Shown here piece by piece: positions 28,788 to 37,128 of a stretch of 64,000 nt of DNA. The stretch is from Lutibaculum baratangense AMV1 (GTDB taxonomy: Bacteria > Pseudomonadota > Alphaproteobacteria > Rhizobiales > Tepidamorphaceae). The notes under the pieces are model-generated. The model worked only from the letters and a program-made list of their open reading frames with translations, ran no database searches and was not told the origin of the DNA. The stretch is from NCBI RefSeq assembly GCF_000496075.1, contig NZ_AWXZ01000019.1, positions 1 to 64,000 of the forward strand, read 5' to 3'. Made by a program: the position numbers and the translations under genes. The stretch's first letter is position 1. Every line of letters starts with the position of its first letter.

Positions 28788-30287
28788 ATGGCCCTAGCGG
28801 CCCTCGCCGTGGTGGGCTGGATCGTGGTCATCATCCTCCTGATCTCGAACTCCTCAGCCCGAGACGACCACGAGCAGCAGGTGGCGGATCTCCAAGGACA
28901 GGTGCAGGCGGCCCGCACACAGCTCGCCGAACAGGAACAGGCGAGCGGCCAGCTCGAGGACCTGCGCACGCAGGTGTCGGATCTGGAGACCCAGCGAACG
29001 GAGCTGACGAGCCAGCGCGACGACGCGCAGGGGACGCTGCAGAGCCTGGAAGCGGAGATCGCCGACGCCGAGCAGCGGCTGCAGGCGCGGTCCGACGAGG
29101 CGACACAGCTCGAGACCCGCGCCACCGAGGCGGAGGCGGCCCTGCAGGACGCACAAGGCCAGCTCGAGGAGGTTCAGGCGCAGGTCACGCAGGCAGAGCA
29201 GAACCTTCGCGACGTCGGGCAGCGGGTCGAGGCAGCGCGCGCCGACGAGGCTGCGGCACGCGAGACGATTGCCCGGCTCACGGAGGAGGCGGCATCGCTG
29301 TCGGAAGAGGTCGCCACGGCTGAAGAGCGGCTCCAGCAAGCCCGCACGGAGGCTTCCGACGCCGAGACACGCCTCGAGGAGACGAGCCGGGAGGCCGAGA
29401 CGCTGTCCGCTCAGCGAGAGCAGCTCCAGCGGTCGGTCCAGGAGTTCCAGGAGCAGCAGGCGGCGCTTCGCGCGAGCCTCGAGGAGACGCGCCAGCAGCG
29501 CGCCGAGCTGCAGGACGGCGTGACGGAGCTCGCCGCCGCGCTCGCGCAGCGGACGGAGCAGCTCTCGCGGGTCGAGGAGCGGTTGCAGCAGCTGCAGCAG
29601 CAGGAGGCCGACGCGATGGCGGCCGCCGAAGAGCGGATCGCCCAGGAGGGACAGCCCCAGCAGCAGGGGCAGGCCCAGCAGCAGGGAGAGGCCCGTCAGA
29701 CGCAGGGCGCCGCGGCGACCGGTCAGGACGAGAGCGGATCCGGGTCTCAGGGGACGCAGGCGCCGACGCAGGCCGTTCCGGAGGGCGCAGAGCCGGCCGA
29801 TGGCGGCACCGAGGGATCAGCCGGCGCAGCGTCTAGCGAAGGCGGCACAGAGGCGACTGGGGCTGGCGAACAGCCGGCCGAAGGCGGCGCGGAGGCGACG
29901 GAAGCCGACGCACAGTCGTCCGAAGGAGACCAGCAGGCGACGAACACCCATGAAGCCGCGATCGCGGCCGGGCTCGAGCCCGGCACCTATGTCGCGGGGC
30001 CGATGGAAGCGACCTTCCAAGCCGACGGCAGCTTCACGATGACCGAGACCGGCAGGAACCGCAGCGTCGAAGGGCGCTACGAGTACGCGGACGGGCGGCT
30101 GACGCTGATGGACGCGACCGGCTCGGTCGGCCGGGCGCAGTTCCCCATGACCTGCGGCTTCGAGACGACCGAGAGCGGCTTCGAGCTGAGCGAGACGGCC
30201 GGCTCCTGCACCGAGCTTGCCGGCCAGACCTTCGAGCGCCGGGAGCAGGAGGACGGGCAGCAGGCCGAGGACCCGAACCGGCAGTGA
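28788..30287 (+). CDS. Membrane-anchored coiled-coil protein with Gln/Glu/Gly-rich linker
   Basis: The 499-residue protein begins with one hydrophobic helix (residues 2-20). A coiled coil of about 260 residues follows, with dense Glu/Gln/Ala/Leu heptads (residues 25-285). A low-complexity linker rich in Gln, Gly, Ala and Glu (about 288-395) leads to a compact C-terminal domain (about 400-490) starting GLEPGTYVAGPMEATFQADGSF. That domain has two Cys and looks beta-rich, perhaps lipocalin-like. No known family recognised. Anchored with a helix near the N-terminus, it could span the periplasm. A second in-frame-after-shift start (ATG 28759) lies 29 bases upstream; see findings. Confidence 0.75.
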   Translation: MALAALAVVGWIVVIILLISNSSARDDHEQQVADLQGQVQAARTQLAEQEQASGQLEDLRTQVSDLETQRTELTSQRDDAQGTLQSLEAEIADAEQRLQARSDEATQLETRATEAEAALQDAQGQLEEVQAQVTQAEQNLRDVGQRVEAARADEAAARETIARLTEEAASLSEEVATAEERLQQARTEASDAETRLEETSREAETLSAQREQLQRSVQEFQEQQAALRASLEETRQQRAELQDGVTELAAALAQRTEQLSRVEERLQQLQQQEADAMAAAEERIAQEGQPQQQGQAQQQGEARQTQGAAATGQDESGSGSQGTQAPTQAVPEGAEPADGGTEGSAGAASSEGGTEATGAGEQPAEGGAEATEADAQSSEGDQQATNTHEAAIAAGLEPGTYVAGPMEATFQADGSFTMTETGRNRSVEGRYEYADGRLTLMDATGSVGRAQFPMTCGFETTESGFELSETAGSCTELAGQTFERREQEDGQQAEDPNRQ

Positions 30288-30307
30288 GCTCCGCCGCGGC
30301 GGCCGCC

Positions 30308-30808
30308 TCAGCCGGCGCCGGCCGCCGCGATCGCGGCCAGAAGCTGGGCGTGCGAGAAGGGCTTCGCCACCCAGCCCGCAGGCGCTGAGGCCTCTGCCCT
30401 GCGCCGCGTCGCCTCGTCCTGGTGGGCGCTGACGAAGATGCACGGAATGTCGGCGCGGCTCCTGATCTCCAGGGCCGCGTCGATGCCGTCGCGGGGCCCC
30501 ATCAGGCGTATGTCCATGAGAACGAGGTCGGGCGTCGTCTCCATCGCCCGCCGGACGGCGAGATCCGCCGTCGCGACGACGTCGACGACCTCATGCCCGG
30601 CCTCCTTGAGGATCGTCTCGATCTCGAGGCCGATGAACCAGTCGTCCTCCACGACCAGGATCCGACGGAGGCCCGGCCGACCGCCGGCGAACGAGCCCGG
30701 CGACGCTGCGGCCTCCCCCTCGCCGTCGGCACCACCGGCGACGGCCAGGAGCGGGGCGGGACACGCCGCCGGCGCCGAGAGGTCCGTTACAGAGATCCTC
30801 GTCATCAT
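30308..30808 (-). CDS. Stand-alone response regulator receiver protein
   Basis: The 166-residue protein has an Ala/Gly-rich N-terminal tail of about 45 residues and then one receiver domain. Acidic pair EDD is near residue 54, the phosphoacceptor Asp is in LVLMDIRLMG near residue 98, Ser in FVSAHQDEA, and Lys in WVAKPFS. There is no output domain, so it should relay or act by protein contact. Its ATG overlaps the kinase stop codon (ATGA), so the two are translationally coupled. Last gene of the MetOD1-kinase-receiver module. Confidence 0.88.
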   Translation of the reverse strand: MMTRISVTDLSAPAACPAPLLAVAGGADGEGEAAASPGSFAGGRPGLRRILVVEDDWFIGLEIETILKEAGHEVVDVVATADLAVRRAMETTPDLVLMDIRLMGPRDGIDAALEIRSRADIPCIFVSAHQDEATRRRAEASAPAGWVAKPFSHAQLLAAIAAAGAG

Positions 30809-31848
30809 CGTGTTCCGACCTCCCCGAGGCCCGGATCGACCATCCTCACCGACGCGACCGTGCAACCCTCGTTCGTGATCTCGAACGTGCCGCCGATCTG
30901 CCGGCACAAGCCCCTGACGATCGAGAGGCCCGACAGGCGCCGCCCTGCCGGCAGTTCCTGCACGCTCCGTCCGGGATCGGCGACCCGAAGCACCAGGTCG
31001 CGGCCCTCACGCCGCAGCGAGACCTCCACGCGCCCTGGGCCGAAGCGGAGCCCATGCTTCAGGGCGTTCGACAGGAGCTCGTTCAGAACGAGCGCGAGGG
31101 GCACCGCTACGTCGTTCGAGAAGTCCGCATCCTCCGCGTCGACGGCGATCTCTACATCAGACGGCGCGGAAGCGGCAACCGAGGTGCAGACCGTTTCAAC
31201 GAGCCGTCGCCCCGACACCTCGTTCAGCCGCTCCATCTCGTACATGAGTTGCTGCGCTGCGGCGATGGCACGGAGGCGCGCGAGCGCGCCTTCGACGAGC
31301 GCTCTCGTTTCCTCGCTCTCCGCCTGGGCCGCCGCGGCGGAGAACATGCCTATCAACATCTGGGTGTGATTGCGGGTGCGGTGGTGCAGTTCGCGCAACA
31401 GGGTGCTTTTCTGGTCAAGCGCCTCTTCCAGCATGACCTGAATCTGCTGTCGCTTCCGGATCTCGGCGTTGAGGCTCTTGATCTTGTGCTGGAGGACCGA
31501 GAATTCCTCCGGCCCCCGCATCCGGCAGCGCAGGATCAGGCGAGATCGGGCACCGTCCGGCGAAAGGAGGGCAGCCTCGATCTGAACTTTCCGGCATTCG
31601 CCGGAGGCAAGCCTGAACGGAGCAGAGCCGATGATCGGCGAGCTCGACCCCGACGCGCGGCGGAGGTAGCGGGCGAAATCCTCTTCCGGCCCCGCGAGAA
31701 GCGCACGCAGCTCGCGGCCGGCGACGTCGCGGCCGAACGCAGCCATCGCCGCCCTGTTCGCGAACGCGATCCGGTCCATGCCCTCGATCACGAGGAGCGG
31801 CTCGCGAACGAAGGCCGCGAGGCTCTCGAAGTCGGACATCTCAGACAT
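30805..31848 (-). CDS. PAS-domain histidine kinase, HisKA_2/HWE type
   Basis: A soluble kinase of about 347 residues. It has a PAS-like domain at residues 5-120, a helical linker, and a HisKA_2 phosphoacceptor box [20 protein letters not shown] near residue 152. A HATPase domain follows ([11 protein letters not shown] near 250; [17 protein letters not shown] near 305). The usual Asn pair of the H-box is changed (RTRNHTQ instead of RVKNNLQ). The start overlaps the end of the MetOD1 gene by eight bases; an ATG nine bases later is also possible. There are no transmembrane segments, so input must come from the PAS domain or from the MetOD1 partner. Confidence 0.88.
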   Translation of the reverse strand: MSEMSDFESLAAFVREPLLVIEGMDRIAFANRAAMAAFGRDVAGRELRALLAGPEEDFARYLRRASGSSSPIIGSAPFRLASGECRKVQIEAALLSPDGARSRLILRCRMRGPEEFSVLQHKIKSLNAEIRKRQQIQVMLEEALDQKSTLLRELHHRTRNHTQMLIGMFSAAAAQAESEETRALVEGALARLRAIAAAQQLMYEMERLNEVSGRRLVETVCTSVAASAPSDVEIAVDAEDADFSNDVAVPLALVLNELLSNALKHGLRFGPGRVEVSLRREGRDLVLRVADPGRSVQELPAGRRLSGLSIVRGLCRQIGGTFEITNEGCTVASVRMVDPGLGEVGTR

Positions 31849-32368
31849 CCGCCTGCCTGAAATACTCCCGCGCGTCGGGATCGGGATTGTCGTCCGGAAC
31901 GAGATAGACGACGACGCGGCAGCCGGGATCGCCGCGGGCGATCGCCTCTTCGATCGAGACACGGGCGTAGCCGAGATTCTCCGCCGCGATGTGGCCGAAG
32001 ACGTTCGACGTCATCATGCAGAGTGCCGGACGGTCGCGCACCTTCTCGCCGAAAGGGCACGCCCGATTGCCGAGGACGATCCGGTCCTCCCGCTCCTCGA
32101 CGACGTAGAAATCCCCCTCGATCCGCGCCTTCAGGTCGACGAGGACCTGCGCCACCTGCTCGCGCGTCAGACGGTCGACGGAGAGCGCCTTCCGGTACTG
32201 CGCATCGAGCTGCTCACCGATCGCCGCGCCGACGACGCTGATATAGCCGGACGCCTCTTCCAGACCGACCACATCCTGGAGTGTGCCGCTCAGCTCGCGC
32301 AGCAGCGTCCGCATGAAGACATCGCGATCGAGCGGCACCGCCGCCCGGGAAACCTCGTCTTTCACCAC
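31841..32368 (-). CDS. MetOD1 (methanogen output domain 1) protein
   Basis: The 175-residue protein matches the MetOD1 family: [37 protein letters not shown] near residue 17, [21 protein letters not shown], and the Cys-bearing NRACPFG and [22 protein letters not shown] near 140. The conserved cysteines suggest metal or redox sensing, which is inference. I chose GTG at 32368 as start because GGGAGG lies seven bases upstream and the family begins just after. A longer ATG frame begins at 32491 but adds an Arg/Pro-rich stretch. First gene of the module. Confidence 0.85.
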   Translation of the reverse strand: MVKDEVSRAAVPLDRDVFMRTLLRELSGTLQDVVGLEEASGYISVVGAAIGEQLDAQYRKALSVDRLTREQVAQVLVDLKARIEGDFYVVEEREDRIVLGNRACPFGEKVRDRPALCMMTSNVFGHIAAENLGYARVSIEEAIARGDPGCRVVVYLVPDDNPDPDAREYFRQADV

Positions 32369-32385
32369 CTGCAGTCCTCCCCCCG

Positions 32386-32400
32386 GCACGCGACGCGTGC
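32386..32400. promoter_or_regulatory. Perfect 15-bp dyad upstream of the signalling module
   Basis: GCACGCG-A-CGCGTGC sits next to the ribosome site of the MetOD1 gene. It could be an operator or a 5' hairpin. A possible -10 (TATTTT) lies farther upstream on the minus strand. Confidence 0.45.
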
Positions 32401-32494
32401 TCAGCCCCCACGACCAAAATACGACAGGTCGCGGTGCAGCAGGAAGGGGAAGCCTCAGGAGACGCGAGAGGTCCGGTACGGGAGGTACCAAGAG

Positions 32495-32519
32495 AGAACC
32501 AGCCGGGCGCGTCCGCGTT
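32495..32519 (+). promoter_or_regulatory. Possible general-stress (EcfG-type) promoter
   Basis: AGAAC at 32495-32499 and CGTT at 32516-32519 are 16 bp apart, one mismatch from GGAAC-N16/17-CGTT. It lies 40 bp before the 39-codon gene. Confidence 0.45.
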
Positions 32520-32559
32520 CGATATTCAACGAACCAACACCACGACCAGGAGAGAGGTC

Positions 32560-32679
32560 ATGGCATATCTACGCGACACGATCGACGTGCTGCGCGACAT
32601 AGTCGCGTTTCTCGTCGTCGCCTCGATGGCGGCGATCTTCTTCGGCGGGCTGGCTTATGTCAGCCACGTGGCCGCCTGA
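32560..32679 (+). CDS. 39-residue membrane protein
   Basis: A very short gene with a good ribosome site (AGGAGAGAGG just upstream). The product has an amphipathic start (AYLRDTIDVLRDIV) and one hydrophobic helix to the C-terminus (about residues 14-36). No family recognised. The stress-type promoter and the adjacent divergent signalling module suggest a stress-induced inner-membrane peptide; this is inference. Confidence 0.6.
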   Translation: MAYLRDTIDVLRDIVAFLVVASMAAIFFGGLAYVSHVAA

Positions 32680-32721
32680 CGGGCGCGGCGGCCCTGCAGA
32701 CGGTCCGCCGGGACAGATCGC

Positions 32722-33179
32722 TCAGGCGAAATCCTTGCGCATCGTCGCCATGCCGTGGCGGCGGCCGAGTTCCTCGTAGCCCGCGCCCTGGTAGAGCCGC
32801 ATGGCGGCCTCGTTGTCGGTCTCGGCCTTGAGCGTGACCGAGAGCGCGCCGAGGTCTCGCGCGGCCTCTTCGGCGAAGGCGGCGAGCTGCCCCCCGCCCC
32901 GCCGCGGGCGTCCTTCTCGACGAAGACGTAGACGAGGTGGCGCACCTCCGGCCCGACGCCGATCCGTAGCGCGAAGAAGCCGACCTCGCGGCCGGCCTCG
33001 TCGACGAGGTAGTAGGAGGCGTCGTCCGGCTCGTTCAGCCACTTCTCCTGCCACTCGAGCGGATCGAAGGGCGCCTTCGCGCTCGGATTGACGAGGGCGA
33101 GCTCCTCCTCGTCTGCGAGGAGGCGGGACAGCGGCGCGAGGTCGAACGGCACGTTCGGCCTGAGAGAGAGGTTCGGCAA
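32722..33179 (-). pseudogene. GNAT acetyltransferase gene split by a one-base frameshift
   Basis: The N-terminal part (TTG start at 33179 with AGGAG upstream) reads LADEEELALVNPSAKAPFDPLEW and HLVYVFVEKDARGG, as in GNAT acetyltransferases. The second part continues in another frame from GGQLAAFAEEAARDLG through TDNEAAMRLYQGAGYEELGRRHGMATMRKDF to the stop at 32722. The two join at a run of six C (plus strand, 32890-32895). One more base there would restore a full protein of about 150 residues with an intact acetyl-CoA loop. So this is either a fresh mutation or a homopolymer error. The substrate is unknown. Confidence 0.85.
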
Positions 33180-33282
33180 GAGCGTCTCCTGGGTGCTGGA
33201 CGGACAGGAGTGGCTTGGCCTCGCACGATATGGCCCGGGATGGCAACCCCGGGCGCCGGAACGAGCGGCGGCCGCGCCGGAC

Positions 33283-34368
33283 CTAGCGCGTCCAGGTGCT
33301 CTTCGGCACGTAGAGCTCGCCCTTCCAGATCTTGCGGGCGGTGCGGATGACGCCCGCCTTCCTCAGCTCGAAGTCGCCGGTCCCGAACGACCCCTCGAAC
33401 TGGACGTCGATCGCGCCCATCGGATGCTCGATCTTGATCGGCACCGTCGGGCCCGGCTCGAACGCCGCCAGCCCCTCCGCCACCGTGCCCGGCGAGAGGA
33501 CGCAGCTGCCGACGCAGATCGCGCCGGTCACGGCGTGGCTCGGATGGCAGGTCTCGGGCACGAAGTAGCGCGAGGTGATCGCGCCCCCGGCCCTCGGCTT
33601 GGCGAGCAGGCCGAACTTCGGCACGACCTTCTTCGAGACGTCGCCGAGGCCCATCATCGCGCCGGCGACGCGGCGGATCGGCTCCATGCGCTCGAAGAAC
33701 GCCTTGTTCTCGTCGAGCTCCTGCTTCGTCTCGTAGCCGGTGAGGCCGAAATCCTCCGCGCGCGCGATCGCCATCGGCATCGCGACGTCGATGCAGGTGA
33801 CCTCGATGCCGTCGATCAGGTCGCGCGGGTTGCCCGTCGGGAAGAGCTTGCCCGTCTTCGACCCGATGACGTCCATGAAGTTCAGCACGATCGGGGCCGC
33901 CGTGCCGGGCACGCCGTCGATCGCCGCGTCGCCCTCGTAGAGCACCTCGCCGCCCGGCGTCTTCACCACCGCCTCGATCAGGGCGCCGGTGTTCGTGTTG
34001 CGGATCTTCACCGTCGTCTCGCCGTCCTGTGCGGGGACGAGGCCCGTCTCGATCGCGTAGGGGCCGACACCGGAGAGGATGTTGCCGCAGCTCGGGCTGT
34101 AGTCGACGCCGCGCTCGGCGATCATCACCTGGGCGAAGAAATAGTCGACATCGGCCCATTCGTGCTCGGACGGCGAGATCATCGCGAGCTTGCTCGTCAC
34201 CGCCGCGCCGCCGCCCACGCCGTCGATCTCGAGCGGGTGCCCCGAGCCCATGATCGTGGCCAGGACCTCGGTCAGGGTCGCCTCGTCCTCGGGCAGGTCG
34301 GCGCGGTTCATGTAGGGTCCGCGGGACGTGCCGCCCCTCATGAAGAGGCAGGGGATCGCCGTGTGCAT
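33283..34368 (-). CDS. prpF: PrpF-family isomerase (AcnD-accessory / oxalomesaconate tautomerase type)
   Basis: The 361-residue protein matches the PrpF family: IPCLFMRGGTSRGPYMNRADLP at the N-terminus, GSGHPLEIDGVGGGAAVTSKLAMI near residue 41, VDYSPSCGNILSGVGPYAIETGL near 88, and HPSHAVTGAICVGSC near 280. PrpF isomerises trans/cis-aconitate-type acids; relatives tautomerise 4-oxalomesaconate. Third gene after tcuA and tcuB on the same strand. Here it would convert the aconitate made by tricarballylate oxidation. Intact. Confidence 0.88.
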   Translation of the reverse strand: MHTAIPCLFMRGGTSRGPYMNRADLPEDEATLTEVLATIMGSGHPLEIDGVGGGAAVTSKLAMISPSEHEWADVDYFFAQVMIAERGVDYSPSCGNILSGVGPYAIETGLVPAQDGETTVKIRNTNTGALIEAVVKTPGGEVLYEGDAAIDGVPGTAAPIVLNFMDVIGSKTGKLFPTGNPRDLIDGIEVTCIDVAMPMAIARAEDFGLTGYETKQELDENKAFFERMEPIRRVAGAMMGLGDVSKKVVPKFGLLAKPRAGGAITSRYFVPETCHPSHAVTGAICVGSCVLSPGTVAEGLAAFEPGPTVPIKIEHPMGAIDVQFEGSFGTGDFELRKAGVIRTARKIWKGELYVPKSTWTR

Positions 34369-34393
34369 GCTCGTTGTCTCCCGAGAGTTTCGA

Positions 34394-35503
34394 TCAGGCC
34401 CCGACGAGGCCCGCCGCGCGCCGCTCCATCGCATAGCGCACGAGGGCGCCGAAGCGGTAGAGGCCGTGGACGAACTTTCCGTACGGCATGGTGATGAAGA
34501 AGCCGAAGACGAAGCCCAGATGGATCGCGAGCAGCGTTCCCATGGCGGGCGTCGCCCTGAGGAAGAGGAGCAACAGGCCGGTCGCGCCGACCAGGAACAG
34601 CATCGCCAGGAACGCGATGTCCATGCCGAAGCGGCCGGTGTCCGACATCGCCCGGTCGCGCGTCCACTTCGCGCCGAGCAGCCCGGCGGGCCCCACGACG
34701 AGACCGATGCCGCCCACCGTGCCGAGGATGACCGGCAGGCTGTACCACGAATAGGGCGCCTCCCAGCCGAAGGCGTAGTGGTAGATCGTCGCGACCGACG
34801 TCGAGGCGAGGCAGAGCATGAAGCCGTAGAAGGTCGCGTGGTGGTAGTGCCGCCGCATGTCGGTCGGCCTCTCGTCCTCGTTCATGCAGCCCACACCGCC
34901 GCCGTCGAGATAGCGAAGCTGCCCCGCGTCCTTCATCGCCTGCCAGACCGACTGGCCCTCGAGGCGCTCGCCGGAGGCGCCGATGTCCTTCCAGAAGGCG
35001 TTGAACCCCATCCACATCGCGAAGATCGCGTAGAGGAACGCCGCCCCGAAGACAGCCACCATCGCATTGTGCGGCATGATCCGGTAGAACGCGCCCTCCC
35101 CCGTCTGGGTCGAGAACATGACGCCGGGATCCGACCAGGCCATGAAGCCGATGAGGAAGACCGCGACGGAGAGCGACGCGACGAGCGCCACCATCAGCCC
35201 GTTCCGCTCGAACATCGGGGCGAAGGCTCGCGGCCACGCATAGGAGCGATAGGAGTCGGTGCGGACCTTCGACAGGGTGCGCGGCACGTTCACGTCGAAC
35301 TCGTGCGGCGGGGCGTACTGGCAGTCGTAGTAGCACGCGCCGCACTGGTGGCAGAGATTGGAGAGGTAGTTCAGGTCACCGTCGGAAAAGGTCCGACGCA
35401 TCTCCATCGCCGGGAACACGGCGCACAAGCCCTCGCAGTAGCGGCAGGCATTGCAGATCCGCATCAGGCGGTCGGCTTCCTCGAGATCCTTAGTTGCGAA
35501 CAT
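34394..35503 (-). CDS. tcuB: Tricarballylate utilization protein TcuB (Fe-S membrane protein)
   Basis: The 369-residue protein re-oxidises the flavin of TcuA and passes electrons to the membrane. Two iron-sulfur clusters are ligated by CNACRYCEGLC near residue 17 and CHQCGACYYDC near 51. About six transmembrane helices follow (from about residue 103), with His residues as in heme-binding helices (RRHYHHATFYGFML). It overlaps tcuA by 14 bases, so the two are coupled. Intact and full length. Confidence 0.92.
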   Translation of the reverse strand: MFATKDLEEADRLMRICNACRYCEGLCAVFPAMEMRRTFSDGDLNYLSNLCHQCGACYYDCQYAPPHEFDVNVPRTLSKVRTDSYRSYAWPRAFAPMFERNGLMVALVASLSVAVFLIGFMAWSDPGVMFSTQTGEGAFYRIMPHNAMVAVFGAAFLYAIFAMWMGFNAFWKDIGASGERLEGQSVWQAMKDAGQLRYLDGGGVGCMNEDERPTDMRRHYHHATFYGFMLCLASTSVATIYHYAFGWEAPYSWYSLPVILGTVGGIGLVVGPAGLLGAKWTRDRAMSDTGRFGMDIAFLAMLFLVGATGLLLLFLRATPAMGTLLAIHLGFVFGFFITMPYGKFVHGLYRFGALVRYAMERRAAGLVGA

Positions 35504-36917
35504 AATTCCCCGCTTCCCGTCCCGCGATGCGGCCGAACACGGCGCCGATGGTCATGCCGATGCCGGCGAGATAGCCCTGGCCCAGCACGTTGCCGGCCAT
35601 GATCTCGCCCGCGGCGAACATGTTCGCGGACGGCTTTCCGTCATCCATGATGATCTGCGCGCGCTTGTTCACGCGCACGCCGAGATAGGTGAAGGTGATC
35701 CCCGGCCGTAAGGGATAGGCGTAGAAGGGCGGCTCGGAGATCGTGCGCGCCCAGTGCGTCTTCTCGGGCGCCAGGCCCTCGGTGCGGCAGTCGTCGAGCG
35801 CGTTCGGATCGAAATTGCCCGGCTGAACCGCCGCGTTGAATCCGTCGACGGTGGCCCTGAGCTTCCCGGGATCGAGCTCGAGCTTGCCCGCAAGCTCCTC
35901 GATCGAACCCGCCTCGATCGGCGGGAAGATCGACGGCATGAACTTGTCGATCGAGCGCGAGTCGATGATCGCGTAGCCGATCTGGTCGGGCTGCGCGGCG
36001 ACGAGCCGTCCCCAGATCGCATAGCGCTTCGGCCAGAAGTCCTCGCCCTCGTCGTAGAAGCGCTCGGCATTGCGGTTCACGACGATTCCGAAGACGACGC
36101 AGTCGAGACGGGTCGAGATGCCGCCGTCGAATTTCGGCGCCCGCGCGTCGATCGCGACGGCGTGGCACTGCTTGGGATCGCCGATCTGCTTCACGCCACG
36201 GTCGAGCAGCATGCGCAGCATCGAGCCCTTGTTGTAGGGTGTCCCGCGGATGAGGAAGTTCTCGGCCTCCGGCCCCCACGCCTCCGTCAGCCACTCGATG
36301 TTGGCCTCGAAACCGCCGGCCGCGGCGACGAGGGCCTTCGCCTCCACCCGATGCTCACGCCCGGCATAGCTGACCGCGGCGGCGGAGAAGAAGCCGTCCT
36401 CGATCTCCAGATCGGTGACCTCGGCGTCGTAAAGGACCTCGATGCCGAGCTTCTCGGCCGTCAGATAGAGCGCGTTGATGAGGGCGCGGCCGCCGCCGAG
36501 GAAGAAGGCGTTCGTCCGCCCCAGGCTGAGCGTTCCGCCCAGCGAGGGCTGGAAGCGCACGCCCTGCTCGTTCATGAAGTCCCAGAGCTCCTTCGACTCC
36601 CGGATCGTGAACTTCGCGAGCTCCTCGTCCGTCTCTCCGCCGGTCACCCGGAGAAGATCGTCCCAGAACTCCTCCTCCGGATAAGGGCCGGTGAGGACCT
36701 CGTTCGCCTCGTCGTGCGCGCAGCGCAGGTTGCGCGTGTGGCGCGTGTTGCCGCCGCGATAGAATCTCGGCGCTGCCTCGACGACCAGCACCTCCGCACC
36801 ACCGCGCCTGGCATTGATCGCCGCGCAGAGCGCCGCGTTGCCGCCGCCGACGACGAGAACGTCGTAGCGCCGCGCAAGGATCTCGCTCGCCCGGTCCCGG
36901 GCCGTTTCGCTGCTCAT
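35490..36917 (-). CDS. tcuA: FAD-dependent tricarballylate dehydrogenase
   Basis: A 475-residue flavoprotein of the fumarate reductase/succinate dehydrogenase flavoprotein type. The FAD-binding motif YDVLVVGGGNAALCAAINARRGG begins near residue 18, followed by RGGNTRHTRNLRCAHDE and, near the end, MFAAGEIMAGNVLGQGYLAGIGMT. It oxidises tricarballylate to cis-aconitate. No tcuC-type transporter is adjacent, so uptake must be encoded elsewhere. Divergent from the GntR regulator. Confidence 0.92.
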   Translation of the reverse strand: MSSETARDRASEILARRYDVLVVGGGNAALCAAINARRGGAEVLVVEAAPRFYRGGNTRHTRNLRCAHDEANEVLTGPYPEEEFWDDLLRVTGGETDEELAKFTIRESKELWDFMNEQGVRFQPSLGGTLSLGRTNAFFLGGGRALINALYLTAEKLGIEVLYDAEVTDLEIEDGFFSAAAVSYAGREHRVEAKALVAAAGGFEANIEWLTEAWGPEAENFLIRGTPYNKGSMLRMLLDRGVKQIGDPKQCHAVAIDARAPKFDGGISTRLDCVVFGIVVNRNAERFYDEGEDFWPKRYAIWGRLVAAQPDQIGYAIIDSRSIDKFMPSIFPPIEAGSIEELAGKLELDPGKLRATVDGFNAAVQPGNFDPNALDDCRTEGLAPEKTHWARTISEPPFYAYPLRPGITFTYLGVRVNKRAQIIMDDGKPSANMFAAGEIMAGNVLGQGYLAGIGMTIGAVFGRIAGREAGNYVRN

Positions 36918-36935
36918 CCTCCCCCTCCGTGCACG

Positions 36936-36952
36936 TGTATGCGGGTGTATAC
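36936..36952. promoter_or_regulatory. GTATAC-type operator, tcu side
   Basis: TGTATGC (36936-36942) and TGTATAC (36946-36952) form a direct repeat at 10-bp spacing, one helical turn, right upstream of tcuA. FadR-subfamily GntR proteins often bind GTATAC-type sites. Confidence 0.5.
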
Positions 36953-37070
36953 GAGCATGGCACGATTTTCAACAGGCCGCCGTCGCAGAAGCGGCGTGCC
37001 ATAGCTGCTATGCTGCCACTCAGGATTCCCTCGGACACGACGAGGGCATCGGCTCGCGAAGCTGGTGCAT

Positions 37071-37080
37071 GCGTATACGC
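37071..37080. promoter_or_regulatory. GTATAC-type operator, gntR side
   Basis: GCGTATACGC is a perfect 10-bp palindrome, 49 bp before the regulator start. It shares its core with the site near tcuA, about 125 bp away. Confidence 0.55.
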
Positions 37081-37128
37081 TCGTGAACCGCCATTGAGCG
37101 AGTGCGAGCGAGACAGAGATGGAACACG

